A stretch of 6,126 bases of DNA from CAZTLI01 sp964614375 (lineage in GTDB: Bacteria > Chloroflexota > Anaerolineae > Aggregatilineales > Phototrophicaceae), in the NCBI GenBank assembly GCA_964614375.1, contig CAZTLI010000341.1, positions 1-6,126 on the forward strand, given 5' to 3'. The notes below the pieces were generated by a model. That model saw nothing but the letters and a program-made list of their open reading frames with translations. It was not told the origin of the DNA and did not search any database. Position numbers and translations under genes: made by a program. This document shows, in pieces, positions 1 through 6,126 of this stretch; position 1 is the first letter of the stretch; each line of letters starts with the position of its first letter.

Positions 1-376
1 CGTGCCAGACCTGCAAAGGATGAAATGTCCAGATTAGGGCAGCGATTAATCCCAATTGGCGCCCACCCAGTCGGTGTCCGAGCGCGTAGAGTGCCGGGAT
101 GCCCAATATGTTCACCAGGGCGGGTAACAGGCGCATGGTGAATTCGTTAACCCCTGCGATCAATCCCCAACCATGAAATAACGCATACGCCAGCGGCGGA
201 TGTGGGTCGATAGTAGCGACATATTGGAGGGTATCGCTCAGGGGCAGCTGTACCCAATTTTGAACCGTGAACGCCTCATCGCCACGAAAGGGTACGTCAC
301 CAAGGTGATGCAGACGCAGGGCAAACCCAACCAGTGTCAAAAAGACGACAAAATAGAGGGTGTTCCGACGACTCAT
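1..376 (-). CDS. GT39/PMT-like membrane glycosyltransferase, N-terminal part (3' end outside window)
   Basis: Partial gene; the first 125 residues are visible and the rest lies beyond the left edge. The product starts MSRRNTLYFVVFLTLVGF, a first membrane helix at about residues 7-22. It continues into an outside loop with FRGDEAF (30-36), whose acidic pair D33-E34 fits the catalytic Asp/Glu position of GT-C enzymes, and DPHPPL (58-63), the typical HPPL motif of the GT39/PMT/ArnT-like group. F79-x-x-R82-L-x-P and a second hydrophobic stretch at 84-100 follow. Such enzymes move a sugar from a polyprenyl-phosphate-linked donor to a protein, lipid or glycan acceptor on the outer face of the membrane; the substrate here cannot be told. 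The start codon overlaps the stop of the upstream NERD-like gene as ATGA (373-376). No strong ribosome binding site precedes it, so translation is probably coupled. It is the third gene of the minus-strand operon. Confidence 0.87.
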   Translation of the reverse strand, partial: MSRRNTLYFVVFLTLVGFALRLHHLGDVPFRGDEAFTVQNWVQLPLSDTLQYVATIDPHPPLAYALFHGWGLIAGVNEFTMRLLPALVNILGIPALYALGHRLGGRQLGLIAALIWTFHPLQVWH

Positions 377-1158
377 TGGGGCTTGAGGGTCGCGGTCTCG
401 AATGCGTCGATCTGCGCGTCAGACAAGGGGAAGTCGGCAGTGCTGGACTTTTTGCCCCCTTTGTCATCTTTCCCGCGATTGAGATTGCGAAGATACGATG
501 TGAGATTGGGGGTCGATTTGCTATCCGCGTAGACGACGGGGATATGCGGGTCATTGAGTTCGAGTATGGCTTTGGGGTTGATAAACACGATTATTGGCTG
601 CACATCCACATCAGCTTCGGTTGTATTGTTCATAAAGAGTTTCTGTGCGTGTGCGGCTGCTTTTTCGGCATCTTTCGATGGATTGCCCAGACCGTCCAAT
701 CGAAACAGACTGAGCAATTGACCGATGAAATTCCGTTGAGTCCGCCAGACATCGCCTGCTTCTGTGCCAGTGACGCTGTGCCGCCCGCCTTGCCATCGTG
801 TTGTGATAGCGAATACCCCCTGAGGACATATCAGCACATGCTGCGCGGGACTATGATGATAGTGATACAGTACGCTCTTGTTGCTTAATCCCTTAAGTCC
901 GTCCGCTAAGGCCTCTTCTGGACGTGGTTTAAGGGTCCAGGTATTGGTCATGCGAATAGAAAAAAATGTCAGGCTCAGGCTGAGGACGAGTAAAACAGGT
1001 GCAGCGAGGACGGCAATGATGTTATTCGTCTGTGCCGATGACAGCAGATAATTTGTGCCGAAAAAGCCCACCACCAGTATGCCAAATGTGATGAAGAACA
1101 GATAATTGGCGGTGGTGGTTTTGCGTTTTATAAGCCGCTTATTGGTTTCGACACGCAT
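373..1158 (-). CDS. Two-helix membrane protein with a degenerate NERD-like (nuclease-related) domain
   Basis: The 261-residue product has a basic N-terminus, two membrane helices (about 19-39 and 47-68) and a cytoplasmic domain from about 75 to 260. The core PAQHVLICPQGVFAITTRWQG (104-124) aligns by eye with the NERD pattern DHVVVGPxGVFVIETKxxxG. A second match is VQPIIVFINPK (186-196) followed by PHIPVVY (204-210), like the later NERD strands. Between them, a W138-x-x-Q141 segment and a GLGNP stretch (156-160) resemble NERD-type proteins I recall from Chloroflexota. The NERD fold is related to restriction-endonuclease-like nucleases, but the expected acidic residues and lysine are not seen here (Q106, T119/T120 and R121 instead), so nuclease activity is doubtful. 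The tail (229-240) is lysine-, aspartate- and serine-rich. The start is supported by GAGGA about 10 nt upstream. The gene lies 32 nt after the CARDB gene and overlaps the glycosyltransferase start by 4 nt. NERD assignment is moderate; function unknown. Confidence 0.68.
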   Translation of the reverse strand: MRVETNKRLIKRKTTTANYLFFITFGILVVGFFGTNYLLSSAQTNNIIAVLAAPVLLVLSLSLTFFSIRMTNTWTLKPRPEEALADGLKGLSNKSVLYHYHHSPAQHVLICPQGVFAITTRWQGGRHSVTGTEAGDVWRTQRNFIGQLLSLFRLDGLGNPSKDAEKAAAHAQKLFMNNTTEADVDVQPIIVFINPKAILELNDPHIPVVYADSKSTPNLTSYLRNLNRGKDDKGGKKSSTADFPLSDAQIDAFETATLKPQ

Positions 1159-1190
1159 AACTGGTCAATCCTCGCTGCGGAGTCTGGCTT

Positions 1191-3032
1191 CTAGCACGGC
1201 GGCAGTGTATAGACGCCGCCATAGAACACATTGTCATTTTCGTTGGATTCAATCATCACGTCATCCGGGTCAATGGTGATGCGAATCTGGTGCTGTTCGT
1301 TGAAATAGGTGCTGACAATCATGGTCACCCTGCCTACATAGGACGAATTGGCTGGCATGATCGGGAAGGTGAATTCAGCACTACTCGTCACTGTGCCATC
1401 TGCGACCCGTAAATCTTCAATCAGAACCCGATTGCTGGCAGGAGTCGCGAAGCGGCTGGGATTCACTATCGGCACGATGACCTGCGCCGCGACATTGCAC
1501 TGGAAACGCGCTGGAATCACCGGGAAGCCCAAAAATGTGATATTGAGATTCGCCGGGTCGAGTGGGCAGTCTGACGTGAGTTGCAATACATAATCCGACG
1601 TAAACGTATTGTCCGATTCATTGAGTTCGGCGATGGCATTGTCTACATCCAACCGAATTTCGAGCTGATGACCCTGATTTGAATAATCCGATACGTTGAC
1701 TTCGACAGATGTCGTATAGGATTGCCCTGCTTGCAAGGGTGGGAAATAGGTTGTGCCGACCTCTTGCACCGGAACATCACTGTTCAACACATGATCGAAG
1801 ACTGCAATGCGTCCGACCTGGCTGGTGGGTTGCGGGCCATTATTGGTGACTGTCACTGTCACCCGTGATGGGCGGTTGCACTGCAATGGATGCGGGTCAA
1901 TGATAGGTAATGATCCGAAAACCAGATTAAGATTGCCCGGTTCGGTGCGTACACGCGGCACAAAGTAGGACAGATTGCCGATATGGGTGATTTCGGCACA
2001 CACCAATTCTCCAAAGCGAACCGTCGGCAAAATGTGCCACGAACGCGGTGAACCATACGCCACGCCAATAACAGCCTGTTCGAGGTCTTCCGCGCGGGGG
2101 CGGATACAATGTGTGACAGCCACACGAAGGCGTTCTGTATCGCCTTGATCGAAACGATAATTCCCAAAGGCCGAAATATCATACAGGAATCCATGTCTCT
2201 CAAAGTCACCATTGGGGAAAATCGTTGTTGGATTGGTCGCGACATTAACATCGGCACGACAGTAGAGGTCAAATTCATCCCCGCTGGAGACAAAAATATC
2301 TTCCCTGTCATAAAAAACCGGGCCGCAGTATTCATAATTTACGAGTGGGGACATATCCGTTGCGGCATCCCCAACCAGTTGCACGCCAATGGGGATTGTG
2401 CTGCCGGGTTGTTGGGCATTGGCGTTGCTGCTGATGAGTTCGGCGGTAATCCGCGCGACGCCATTCATATTGATATTGACCGGGGCTGTGCCATCTGCGG
2501 GGCCAAGCACGCCCGCAGTGCCCAGACTGCCGGGGTCAAAGCCACTGCCGGGTGACCAGGCCCACCATGTCAGGACGGACGTGCCCGATGTGTCGCTCCG
2601 AAATTGGAAACCGACAGGCATATAAAAACCGACCCATACAACAGGTTGGCTAATGACTAACGGCGTATCAAACGTCGCTCTAAAAACACCTGCACTGTTG
2701 ATGTTAACCGTAGTACGACCCACAAGTGTCGCATCAATTGGAGAGCCACCATTGCCGTCTTGAAAAACGACCACCTCAACCGCTGCGCCGGGTACAGGTG
2801 TCTCGATATCAATCGACACGGCGTCCAAAGCCAGAGGCAGCGGCAATGCGAGTGGAGTTAAGTCGAAACCATTCATGACCAGCGATGGTTCGCCTTCGAT
2901 GTTCCAGATGGCAGTCCCGCTGCCACTGTTGTTGCTCAAAATTACATCACCTGCACTGACACCACTGATAGAAATTGCCAGACTGATGAATAGTGTCAAA
3001 CCAATTATGAGAAGTCGAGTGTGTTTTGGCAT
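1191..3032 (-). CDS. Secreted protein with two C-terminal CARDB repeats
   Basis: The 613-residue product begins with a clear Sec signal peptide: MPKHTR, a hydrophobic core at 7-24 and a likely cleavage after VSA (A27). Residues 28-200 look like an all-beta domain rich in G, N, T and V, with a WVGFYMP segment (133-139). Residues 200-365 form a second region with four cysteines (236, 258, 309, 345) ending in WHILPT (332-337) and VCAEITH (344-350). Two CARDB-type immunoglobulin-like repeats follow (about 367-489 and 495-613), each opening with NLN and closing with an acidic signature (ELNESDNTF 469-477; IESNENDNVF 594-603). CARDB domains occur in surface and secreted proteins and are thought to mediate adhesion or binding. 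There is no LPXTG motif, lipobox or C-terminal helix, so the protein is probably released or held non-covalently. The start is supported by AGGA 8 nt upstream and by the signal peptide. It is the first gene of the minus-strand operon. Confidence 0.87.
   Translation of the reverse strand: MPKHTRLLIIGLTLFISLAISISGVSAGDVILSNNSGSGTAIWNIEGEPSLVMNGFDLTPLALPLPLALDAVSIDIETPVPGAAVEVVVFQDGNGGSPIDATLVGRTTVNINSAGVFRATFDTPLVISQPVVWVGFYMPVGFQFRSDTSGTSVLTWWAWSPGSGFDPGSLGTAGVLGPADGTAPVNINMNGVARITAELISSNANAQQPGSTIPIGVQLVGDAATDMSPLVNYEYCGPVFYDREDIFVSSGDEFDLYCRADVNVATNPTTIFPNGDFERHGFLYDISAFGNYRFDQGDTERLRVAVTHCIRPRAEDLEQAVIGVAYGSPRSWHILPTVRFGELVCAEITHIGNLSYFVPRVRTEPGNLNLVFGSLPIIDPHPLQCNRPSRVTVTVTNNGPQPTSQVGRIAVFDHVLNSDVPVQEVGTTYFPPLQAGQSYTTSVEVNVSDYSNQGHQLEIRLDVDNAIAELNESDNTFTSDYVLQLTSDCPLDPANLNITFLGFPVIPARFQCNVAAQVIVPIVNPSRFATPASNRVLIEDLRVADGTVTSSAEFTFPIMPANSSYVGRVTMIVSTYFNEQHQIRITIDPDDVMIESNENDNVFYGGVYTLPPC
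1194..1934 (-). repeat. Tandem CARDB domain repeat (protein level) within the secreted protein
   Basis: Two homologous units of about 120 residues are visible in the translation: residues 367-489 (about 1566-1934) and 495-613 (1194-1550). Aligned landmarks are the NLN opening, a QCN at 384-386 and 511-513, a GHQLEIRLDVD / EQHQIRITIDPD strand, and an acidic E-S/N-D-N-x-F close. Each unit has one cysteine near its start (C385, C512) and one at its end (C489, C613), spaced 104 and 101 residues. The units are clearly diverged in sequence, so this is an old duplication or domain pairing rather than a recent DNA repeat. Confidence 0.8.
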
Positions 3033-3045
3033 TCTATATATCCTG

Positions 3046-3061
3046 TCCGTTTATTGACGGA
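3046..3061. repeat. Short inverted repeat in the leader of the CARDB operon
   Basis: TCCGT and ACGGA form 5 bp arms around a 6 nt loop (TTATTG on the plus strand). The repeat lies inside the predicted 5' untranslated leader of the minus-strand operon, just upstream of the AGGA ribosome binding site. It could be a small RNA hairpin or a protein-binding site, but with 5 bp arms chance is a real possibility. Confidence 0.3.
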
Positions 3062-3094
3062 ACGTGCAATCTTCCTGGGTGGTGCTGCGTCGCT

Positions 3095-3123
3095 ATTTTA
3101 GGAGCAATCCCGCCGCTGGTCAA
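3095..3123 (-). promoter_or_regulatory. Sigma70-type promoter for the CARDB / NERD-like / glycosyltransferase operon
   Basis: Read on the minus strand, a -35 box TTGACC (3118-3123) is followed by a 17 bp spacer (3101-3117) and a -10 box TAAAAT (3095-3100). Each hexamer matches the consensus at five of six positions with ideal spacing. Transcription would start near 3088, giving a leader of about 55 nt before the ATG at 3032. Prediction from sequence only. Confidence 0.7.
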
Positions 3124-3207
3124 GCAACATCCGGGAGATCGGTGGGATTACGTGCAGCCGAAACCGCCAGATGGTCGGTAGTGAACTCGGCAGAACGTCG
3201 TTGAACC

Positions 3208-3219
3208 ACGATGTATCGT
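3208..3219. repeat. Small palindrome in the divergent intergenic region
   Basis: ACGAT and ATCGT form 5 bp arms around a 2 nt centre. It lies between the two divergent promoters, about 50 bp upstream of the yajC -10 box and 85 bp upstream of the minus-strand -35 box. It is an operator candidate at most; a repeat this short may be due to chance. The rest of 3124-3240 shows no gene and no recognisable RNA. Confidence 0.2.
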
Positions 3220-3246
3220 CTCGTCAGCGCATTTGTTTATAGCGGG

Positions 3247-3275
3247 TGGATTCCCCCTGTAAGCGGCGCTATAAT
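3247..3275 (+). promoter_or_regulatory. Promoter candidate for yajC-secD-secF
   Basis: A perfect -10 box TATAAT lies at 3270-3275. The best-spaced -35 (17 bp) is TGGATT at 3247-3252, matching TTGACA at only three positions, so the promoter may be weak, depend on an activator, or use another -35. Transcription would start near 3282, giving a leader of about 28 nt before the yajC ATG. Confidence 0.55.
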
Positions 3276-3309
3276 CCCTGAGTTTCGTATTCAGGTTTGA
3301 GGGTTATTC

Positions 3310-3636
3310 ATGACAGAATTCATTGCGGTAGGGGTAATACTCTTGCTAGGTATGGGCGCATACTGGGCGATGGTGCTCTTTCCGAAGCAGCGCAGTTTTC
3401 AGAAGCGCCAACGTTATGTCAGTGGGTTGTCTGAAGGGGATGAAGTCATTACCTATGGGGGAGTCATTGGTCGGGTCGTGCGTATCGAGGCGCAGATGGG
3501 GATTGCCCATGTTGAGATTGCTGAGGGGGTGGTTGTGCGAATGATTATGGCGGCGATGATTCAACCCTATGACCCGGACGTGATTGCCGAAAATGCGCGG
3601 CAGGCGCTGGGCCAACCAGAAACCGAACACGCATAA
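3310..3636 (+). CDS. yajC: Sec translocon accessory subunit YajC
   Basis: YajC is a small single-pass membrane protein that associates with SecD and SecF in the Sec export machinery; its exact role is not settled. The 108-residue product is of normal family length. It has a membrane helix at about residues 4-24, a basic stretch PKQRSFQKRQR (25-35), and then the conserved YajC core LSEGDEVITYGGVIGRVV (40-57), matching the family pattern LxxGDEVVTxGGIxGxV. The strands 66-77 end in the usual EIAEGVVVR segment, and the tail after about residue 85 is hydrophilic. The start is supported by GAGGG at 3299-3303, 6 nt before the ATG. It is first in the order yajC-secD-secF, 53 nt before secD, an arrangement common in bacteria. 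Confidence 0.94.
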   Translation: MTEFIAVGVILLLGMGAYWAMVLFPKQRSFQKRQRYVSGLSEGDEVITYGGVIGRVVRIEAQMGIAHVEIAEGVVVRMIMAAMIQPYDPDVIAENARQALGQPETEHA

Positions 3637-3689
3637 TATCGCTATCGCACCGGGCCAAAACGCCCTGTGTTCATGTTAGGAAGGATTTT

Positions 3690-5222
3690 ATGAACAGCCA
3701 TGTTCGCTGGTTCATCTTTGTAATTTTGCTGACTGCGTTTGCGGTCTGGGTAGCACTTCCCGGCGCGCCACAGTTGCAACTTGGAGAAAATGCCGACGGG
3801 ACGCCGAACGTATTCCCGCCAGCAGACTATAGTTTAGGGCTGGATTTGGTTGGCGGCTTGCGCGTGCTGCTGGAAGCCGAGTTACCACCCGATGCGTTTA
3901 CCATCGATGATATACGCGAAACCGCCAATAATGTGGCACGGCGTGTCAATGCGTTGGGTCTAACCGAACCCACGATCCAGATTCAGGGACAGAGCCGGAT
4001 TCTGGTCGAACTACCCGGCGAAACAGACCGCGAACAAGCCCTGAGCACGATTCAACAAACGGCGTTACTAGAATTTGTGGATTTTGCTGGTTTAAATGGG
4101 CAGCAATGGCACAACTGCGACATTCTCACAACGGGTCAGTTGGAGTTGCAAACCGTGTCAGGGTTGGATGTGGATGAGTTGACCGCAGGCGCTGTTGCCA
4201 GCACTCCTAATGGGACGTGTATTGATAATTCTAGCGCTGATGCTGATGAACTGGAAAACGAACCCACGTTTGTTAATCCTGCTACCGGACAGCCATTTGA
4301 AACGGTGATGACGGGCGCGGGTTTGCAGGCTGCTGTCGCGCAGTATGGGCCTACCGATAATTCAGGCATTCCACGCTGGCATATTTCGTTCAGTATCGCG
4401 CCGGAGTATGTGGAGACGTTTGGCACATATACCGCAGCACGGGTTGGTCAGCCGATGGCGATTGTTTTAGACGGCGAAGTATTATCCGCACCGGTGATTA
4501 ACTCCCGTTTAGATACGGGCGGCATTATCACATTTTCAGACACACCCCAGGCGGGCGAGACCGAGTTCGCGGCCCAACAGCGTGTCGAAGGTGAGGTGCG
4601 TACACTGGCCTTGCAACTGCGGTCGGGGGCGCTGCCGATTCCATTAGCGGTGGTAAGTGCGGAGGAAGTGGGCGCGACGCTGGGGCAAGAGTCGGTCAAT
4701 CTGAGTGTGCGTGCGGGGGTGATTGGTGTAATCGTCGTCCTGACATTCATGCTGGTCTATTATCGTGTGCCCGGCGTTGCCGCAGATTTTGCGCTCGTCA
4801 TTTTCATCATCCTGAATCTCGGGGTATTCAAACTCCTGCCGGTTACACTGACATTGCCTGCTATCACGGGTTTCCTCATATCCATTGGTACGGCAGTGGA
4901 CGGCAATATTCTAATTTTCGAGCGCATTAAAGAAGAACTTCGCAATGGCACTCCACTGGATAGTGCCCTCGTCTCGGGTTTTGACCGCGCCTGGACATCC
5001 ATCCGTGACTCGAATTTTTCGACCATCATCATTTGTGGCATTTTGTTCTTTTTCGGTCAAACACCGGGTGCGAGCATCGTGAGTGGATTTGCGGTGACGT
5101 TGGCGATTGGCCTCATCCTGAACCTCTTCACTGCGGTTATTGTGACACGCACATTCCTATATATTCTGGTGATGATTTTGCGCCAGTCTTTGGTGCAGCG
5201 TCGCTGGCTGTTGGGCGTTTAA
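3690..5222 (+). CDS. secD: Protein translocase subunit SecD
   Basis: SecD pairs with SecF to drive late steps of protein export using the proton motive force. The 510-residue product has a first helix (6-24), a large outside domain (25-340) and five further helices (about 341-359, 365-383, 387-408, 442-457, 465-490). Family motifs seen: LGLDLVGG (49-56), LTEPTIQIQG (91-100) and LVELPG (105-110) in the P1 region, AIVLDGEVLSAPVI (257-270), LQLRSGALPIPL (308-319), and AVDGNILIFERIKEEL (402-417). D404 corresponds to the key membrane aspartate of SecD (D519 in E. coli). GFDRAW (430-435) and GFAVTLAIG (466-474) are also typical. The P1 region carries a long linker at about 131-208 with cysteines C143 and C177. 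The start is supported by GGAAGG at 3679-3684, 5 nt before the ATG. secF follows after 18 nt, so they are surely co-transcribed. Confidence 0.98.
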   Translation: MNSHVRWFIFVILLTAFAVWVALPGAPQLQLGENADGTPNVFPPADYSLGLDLVGGLRVLLEAELPPDAFTIDDIRETANNVARRVNALGLTEPTIQIQGQSRILVELPGETDREQALSTIQQTALLEFVDFAGLNGQQWHNCDILTTGQLELQTVSGLDVDELTAGAVASTPNGTCIDNSSADADELENEPTFVNPATGQPFETVMTGAGLQAAVAQYGPTDNSGIPRWHISFSIAPEYVETFGTYTAARVGQPMAIVLDGEVLSAPVINSRLDTGGIITFSDTPQAGETEFAAQQRVEGEVRTLALQLRSGALPIPLAVVSAEEVGATLGQESVNLSVRAGVIGVIVVLTFMLVYYRVPGVAADFALVIFIILNLGVFKLLPVTLTLPAITGFLISIGTAVDGNILIFERIKEELRNGTPLDSALVSGFDRAWTSIRDSNFSTIIICGILFFFGQTPGASIVSGFAVTLAIGLILNLFTAVIVTRTFLYILVMILRQSLVQRRWLLGV

Positions 5223-5240
5223 CGAAAGGACATACCAATC

Positions 5241-6126
5241 ATGTTTAATCTTGTAGAAAAACGTCGCTGGTTCTTCCTGTTGTCATCGCTGGTGATTGTG
5301 CCCGGTATCTTGATCATGATTTATTCGACCCTGAACACCGGCAGTCCTTTTCGTTTGAGTATTGATTTTGTAGGCGGCAGCATCTACGAACTGCAATTTA
5401 CTGAGGACGGCGCGACAGAGGCCAATATTCGTGAGGTGTTTACGTCAGTCGGCGATGAAAATGTCGTCATTCAACATCTTGGCGACCCGGATGATTATCG
5501 CTGGTCGGTGCGCGGCGCATTCCTTGATGCCGATGTGACACAGCAAGTCATAGCGGGATTGGAAGAACTCGCGCCACTTGACCGGGACAGTTTCCGTAAT
5601 GATCAGGTATCCGCAACGGTGGGGCAAGAGGTGACGCGCGCGGCGATTTTTGCGGTGATTGTGGCGACGGTCGTTGTTACGGGCTTCATTGTGATTGCGT
5701 TTCGGCAAGTGCCAAATGCCTTCCGTTATGGTGTTTGCGCGATTGCGGCGATGATTCACGATATCCTGGTCGTGATGGGTGTGATGTCGCTGGCGGGGTT
5801 GCTTCTGGGATGGGAAGTGGATGCGCTGTTTTTGACTGCGGTCTTGACCGTTGTGGGCTTTTCCGTACAGGACTCAATTGTCCTGTTTGACCGTATCCGC
5901 GAAAATATCCCCCGCCGCCTTGGCGAACCGTATGAAACGATTGTCAATCGCAGTATTTGGGAGACGATTCATCGGTCATTGGCGACTCAGTTGAATGCCT
6001 TTTTCATCATGGTTGCGATTTTGTTGTTCGGTGGCGAGACGATTAAGCAGTTTATCGCCATCTTCTTCGTGGGATTGATAACAGGGACATACTCATCCAT
6101 CTTCATTGCTGTACCGCTGCTGGTAT
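5241..6126 (+). CDS. secF: Protein translocase subunit SecF, 3' end cut by window
   Basis: SecF is the partner of SecD in the proton-driven export subcomplex. The visible 295 residues contain helix 1 (8-28), an outside domain opened by the IDFVGGS motif (41-47), and helices at about 133-153, 162-188, 195-216, 249-265 and 268-294. The core motif VGFSVQDSIVLFDRIREN (205-222) holds D211, equivalent to the essential D213 of E. coli SecF. R245 in ETIHRSL (241-247) matches E. coli R247, and NRSI (236-239) and GTYSSIFIA (282-290) are also conserved. The residue before D211 is Q210, where most SecF proteins have Asn. Family length is about 300, so probably only a short hydrophilic tail is missing. 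The start is supported by AAAGGA at 5225-5230, 10 nt upstream. Reading is open to the edge with no frameshift. Confidence 0.98.
   Translation, partial: MFNLVEKRRWFFLLSSLVIVPGILIMIYSTLNTGSPFRLSIDFVGGSIYELQFTEDGATEANIREVFTSVGDENVVIQHLGDPDDYRWSVRGAFLDADVTQQVIAGLEELAPLDRDSFRNDQVSATVGQEVTRAAIFAVIVATVVVTGFIVIAFRQVPNAFRYGVCAIAAMIHDILVVMGVMSLAGLLLGWEVDALFLTAVLTVVGFSVQDSIVLFDRIRENIPRRLGEPYETIVNRSIWETIHRSLATQLNAFFIMVAILLFGGETIKQFIAIFFVGLITGTYSSIFIAVPLLV

Noticed and set aside
200..532. Open frame of 110 codons on the plus strand
   Set aside because: Antisense to the GT39 motifs (RGDEA, DPHPPL), which are clearly the real coding sequence.
334..888. Open frame of 184 codons on the plus strand
   Set aside because: It lies antisense to the NERD-like gene and the glycosyltransferase start. 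Its translation is cysteine-rich with no recognisable domain, while the opposite strand has membrane helices, a ribosome binding site and operon spacing.
1859..2335. Open frame of 158 codons on the minus strand in another frame of the CARDB gene
   Set aside because: Fully inside the CARDB protein gene, whose frame is continuous from signal peptide to stop; the translation shows no domain.
2109..2555. Open frame of 148 codons on the plus strand
   Set aside because: Antisense shadow of the CARDB gene, with no ribosome binding site or family signature noticed.
3652..3668. GGGC...GCCC mini hairpin between yajC and secD, considered as a terminator
   Set aside because: The stem is only 4 bp and no T-run follows; yajC and secD are most likely co-transcribed.
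5445..5947. Minus-strand open frames within secF
   Set aside because: Shadows of the well conserved SecF frame; arginine-rich or low-information translations without motifs.
1..6126. Search by eye for CRISPR arrays, tRNA, rRNA, transposases, toxin-antitoxin pairs and riboswitches
   Set aside because: No spaced direct repeats, cloverleaf, transposase motifs or conserved RNA patterns were seen; nearly all of the window is explained by six genes and one intergenic region.

Overview
The window looks like a chromosomal piece of a mid-GC (about 50%) bacterium. It holds two divergent gene clusters separated by a 277 bp intergenic region. No rRNA, tRNA, CRISPR array, insertion sequence or phage gene was seen. 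The mix of separate yajC, secD and secF genes, a membrane-anchored NERD-like protein, a secreted CARDB-repeat protein and a GT39-type membrane glycosyltransferase suggests a Chloroflexota bacterium (Anaerolineae-like). This assignment is an inference from recalled family distribution, not a search result.

Left part, minus strand (read from 3032 down to 1): a 613-residue secreted protein with two C-terminal CARDB repeats; then, 32 nt downstream, a 261-residue protein with two membrane helices and a degenerate NERD-like domain; then, overlapping by 4 nt (ATGA), the first 125 residues of a GT39/PMT-like glycosyltransferase that runs off the left edge. Tight spacing and the overlap suggest one transcript. 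A good sigma70-type promoter (TTGACC, 17 bp, TAAAAT) lies just upstream of the first gene.

Right part, plus strand (3310 to 6126): yajC, secD and secF, the auxiliary subcomplex of the Sec translocon. SecD and SecF use the proton motive force to pull exported proteins out of the SecYEG channel on the outer face of the membrane; YajC associates with them. A perfect TATAAT box with a weak -35 lies 34 nt before yajC. secF is cut by the right edge and lacks only its C-terminal end.

The secreted CARDB protein is a predicted Sec substrate, so both clusters concern the cell envelope, but nothing in the sequence shows a functional link. The Sec genes are ordinary. The least explained parts are the degenerate NERD-like protein, the N-terminal and middle regions of the CARDB protein, and the gene set of the minus-strand operon.
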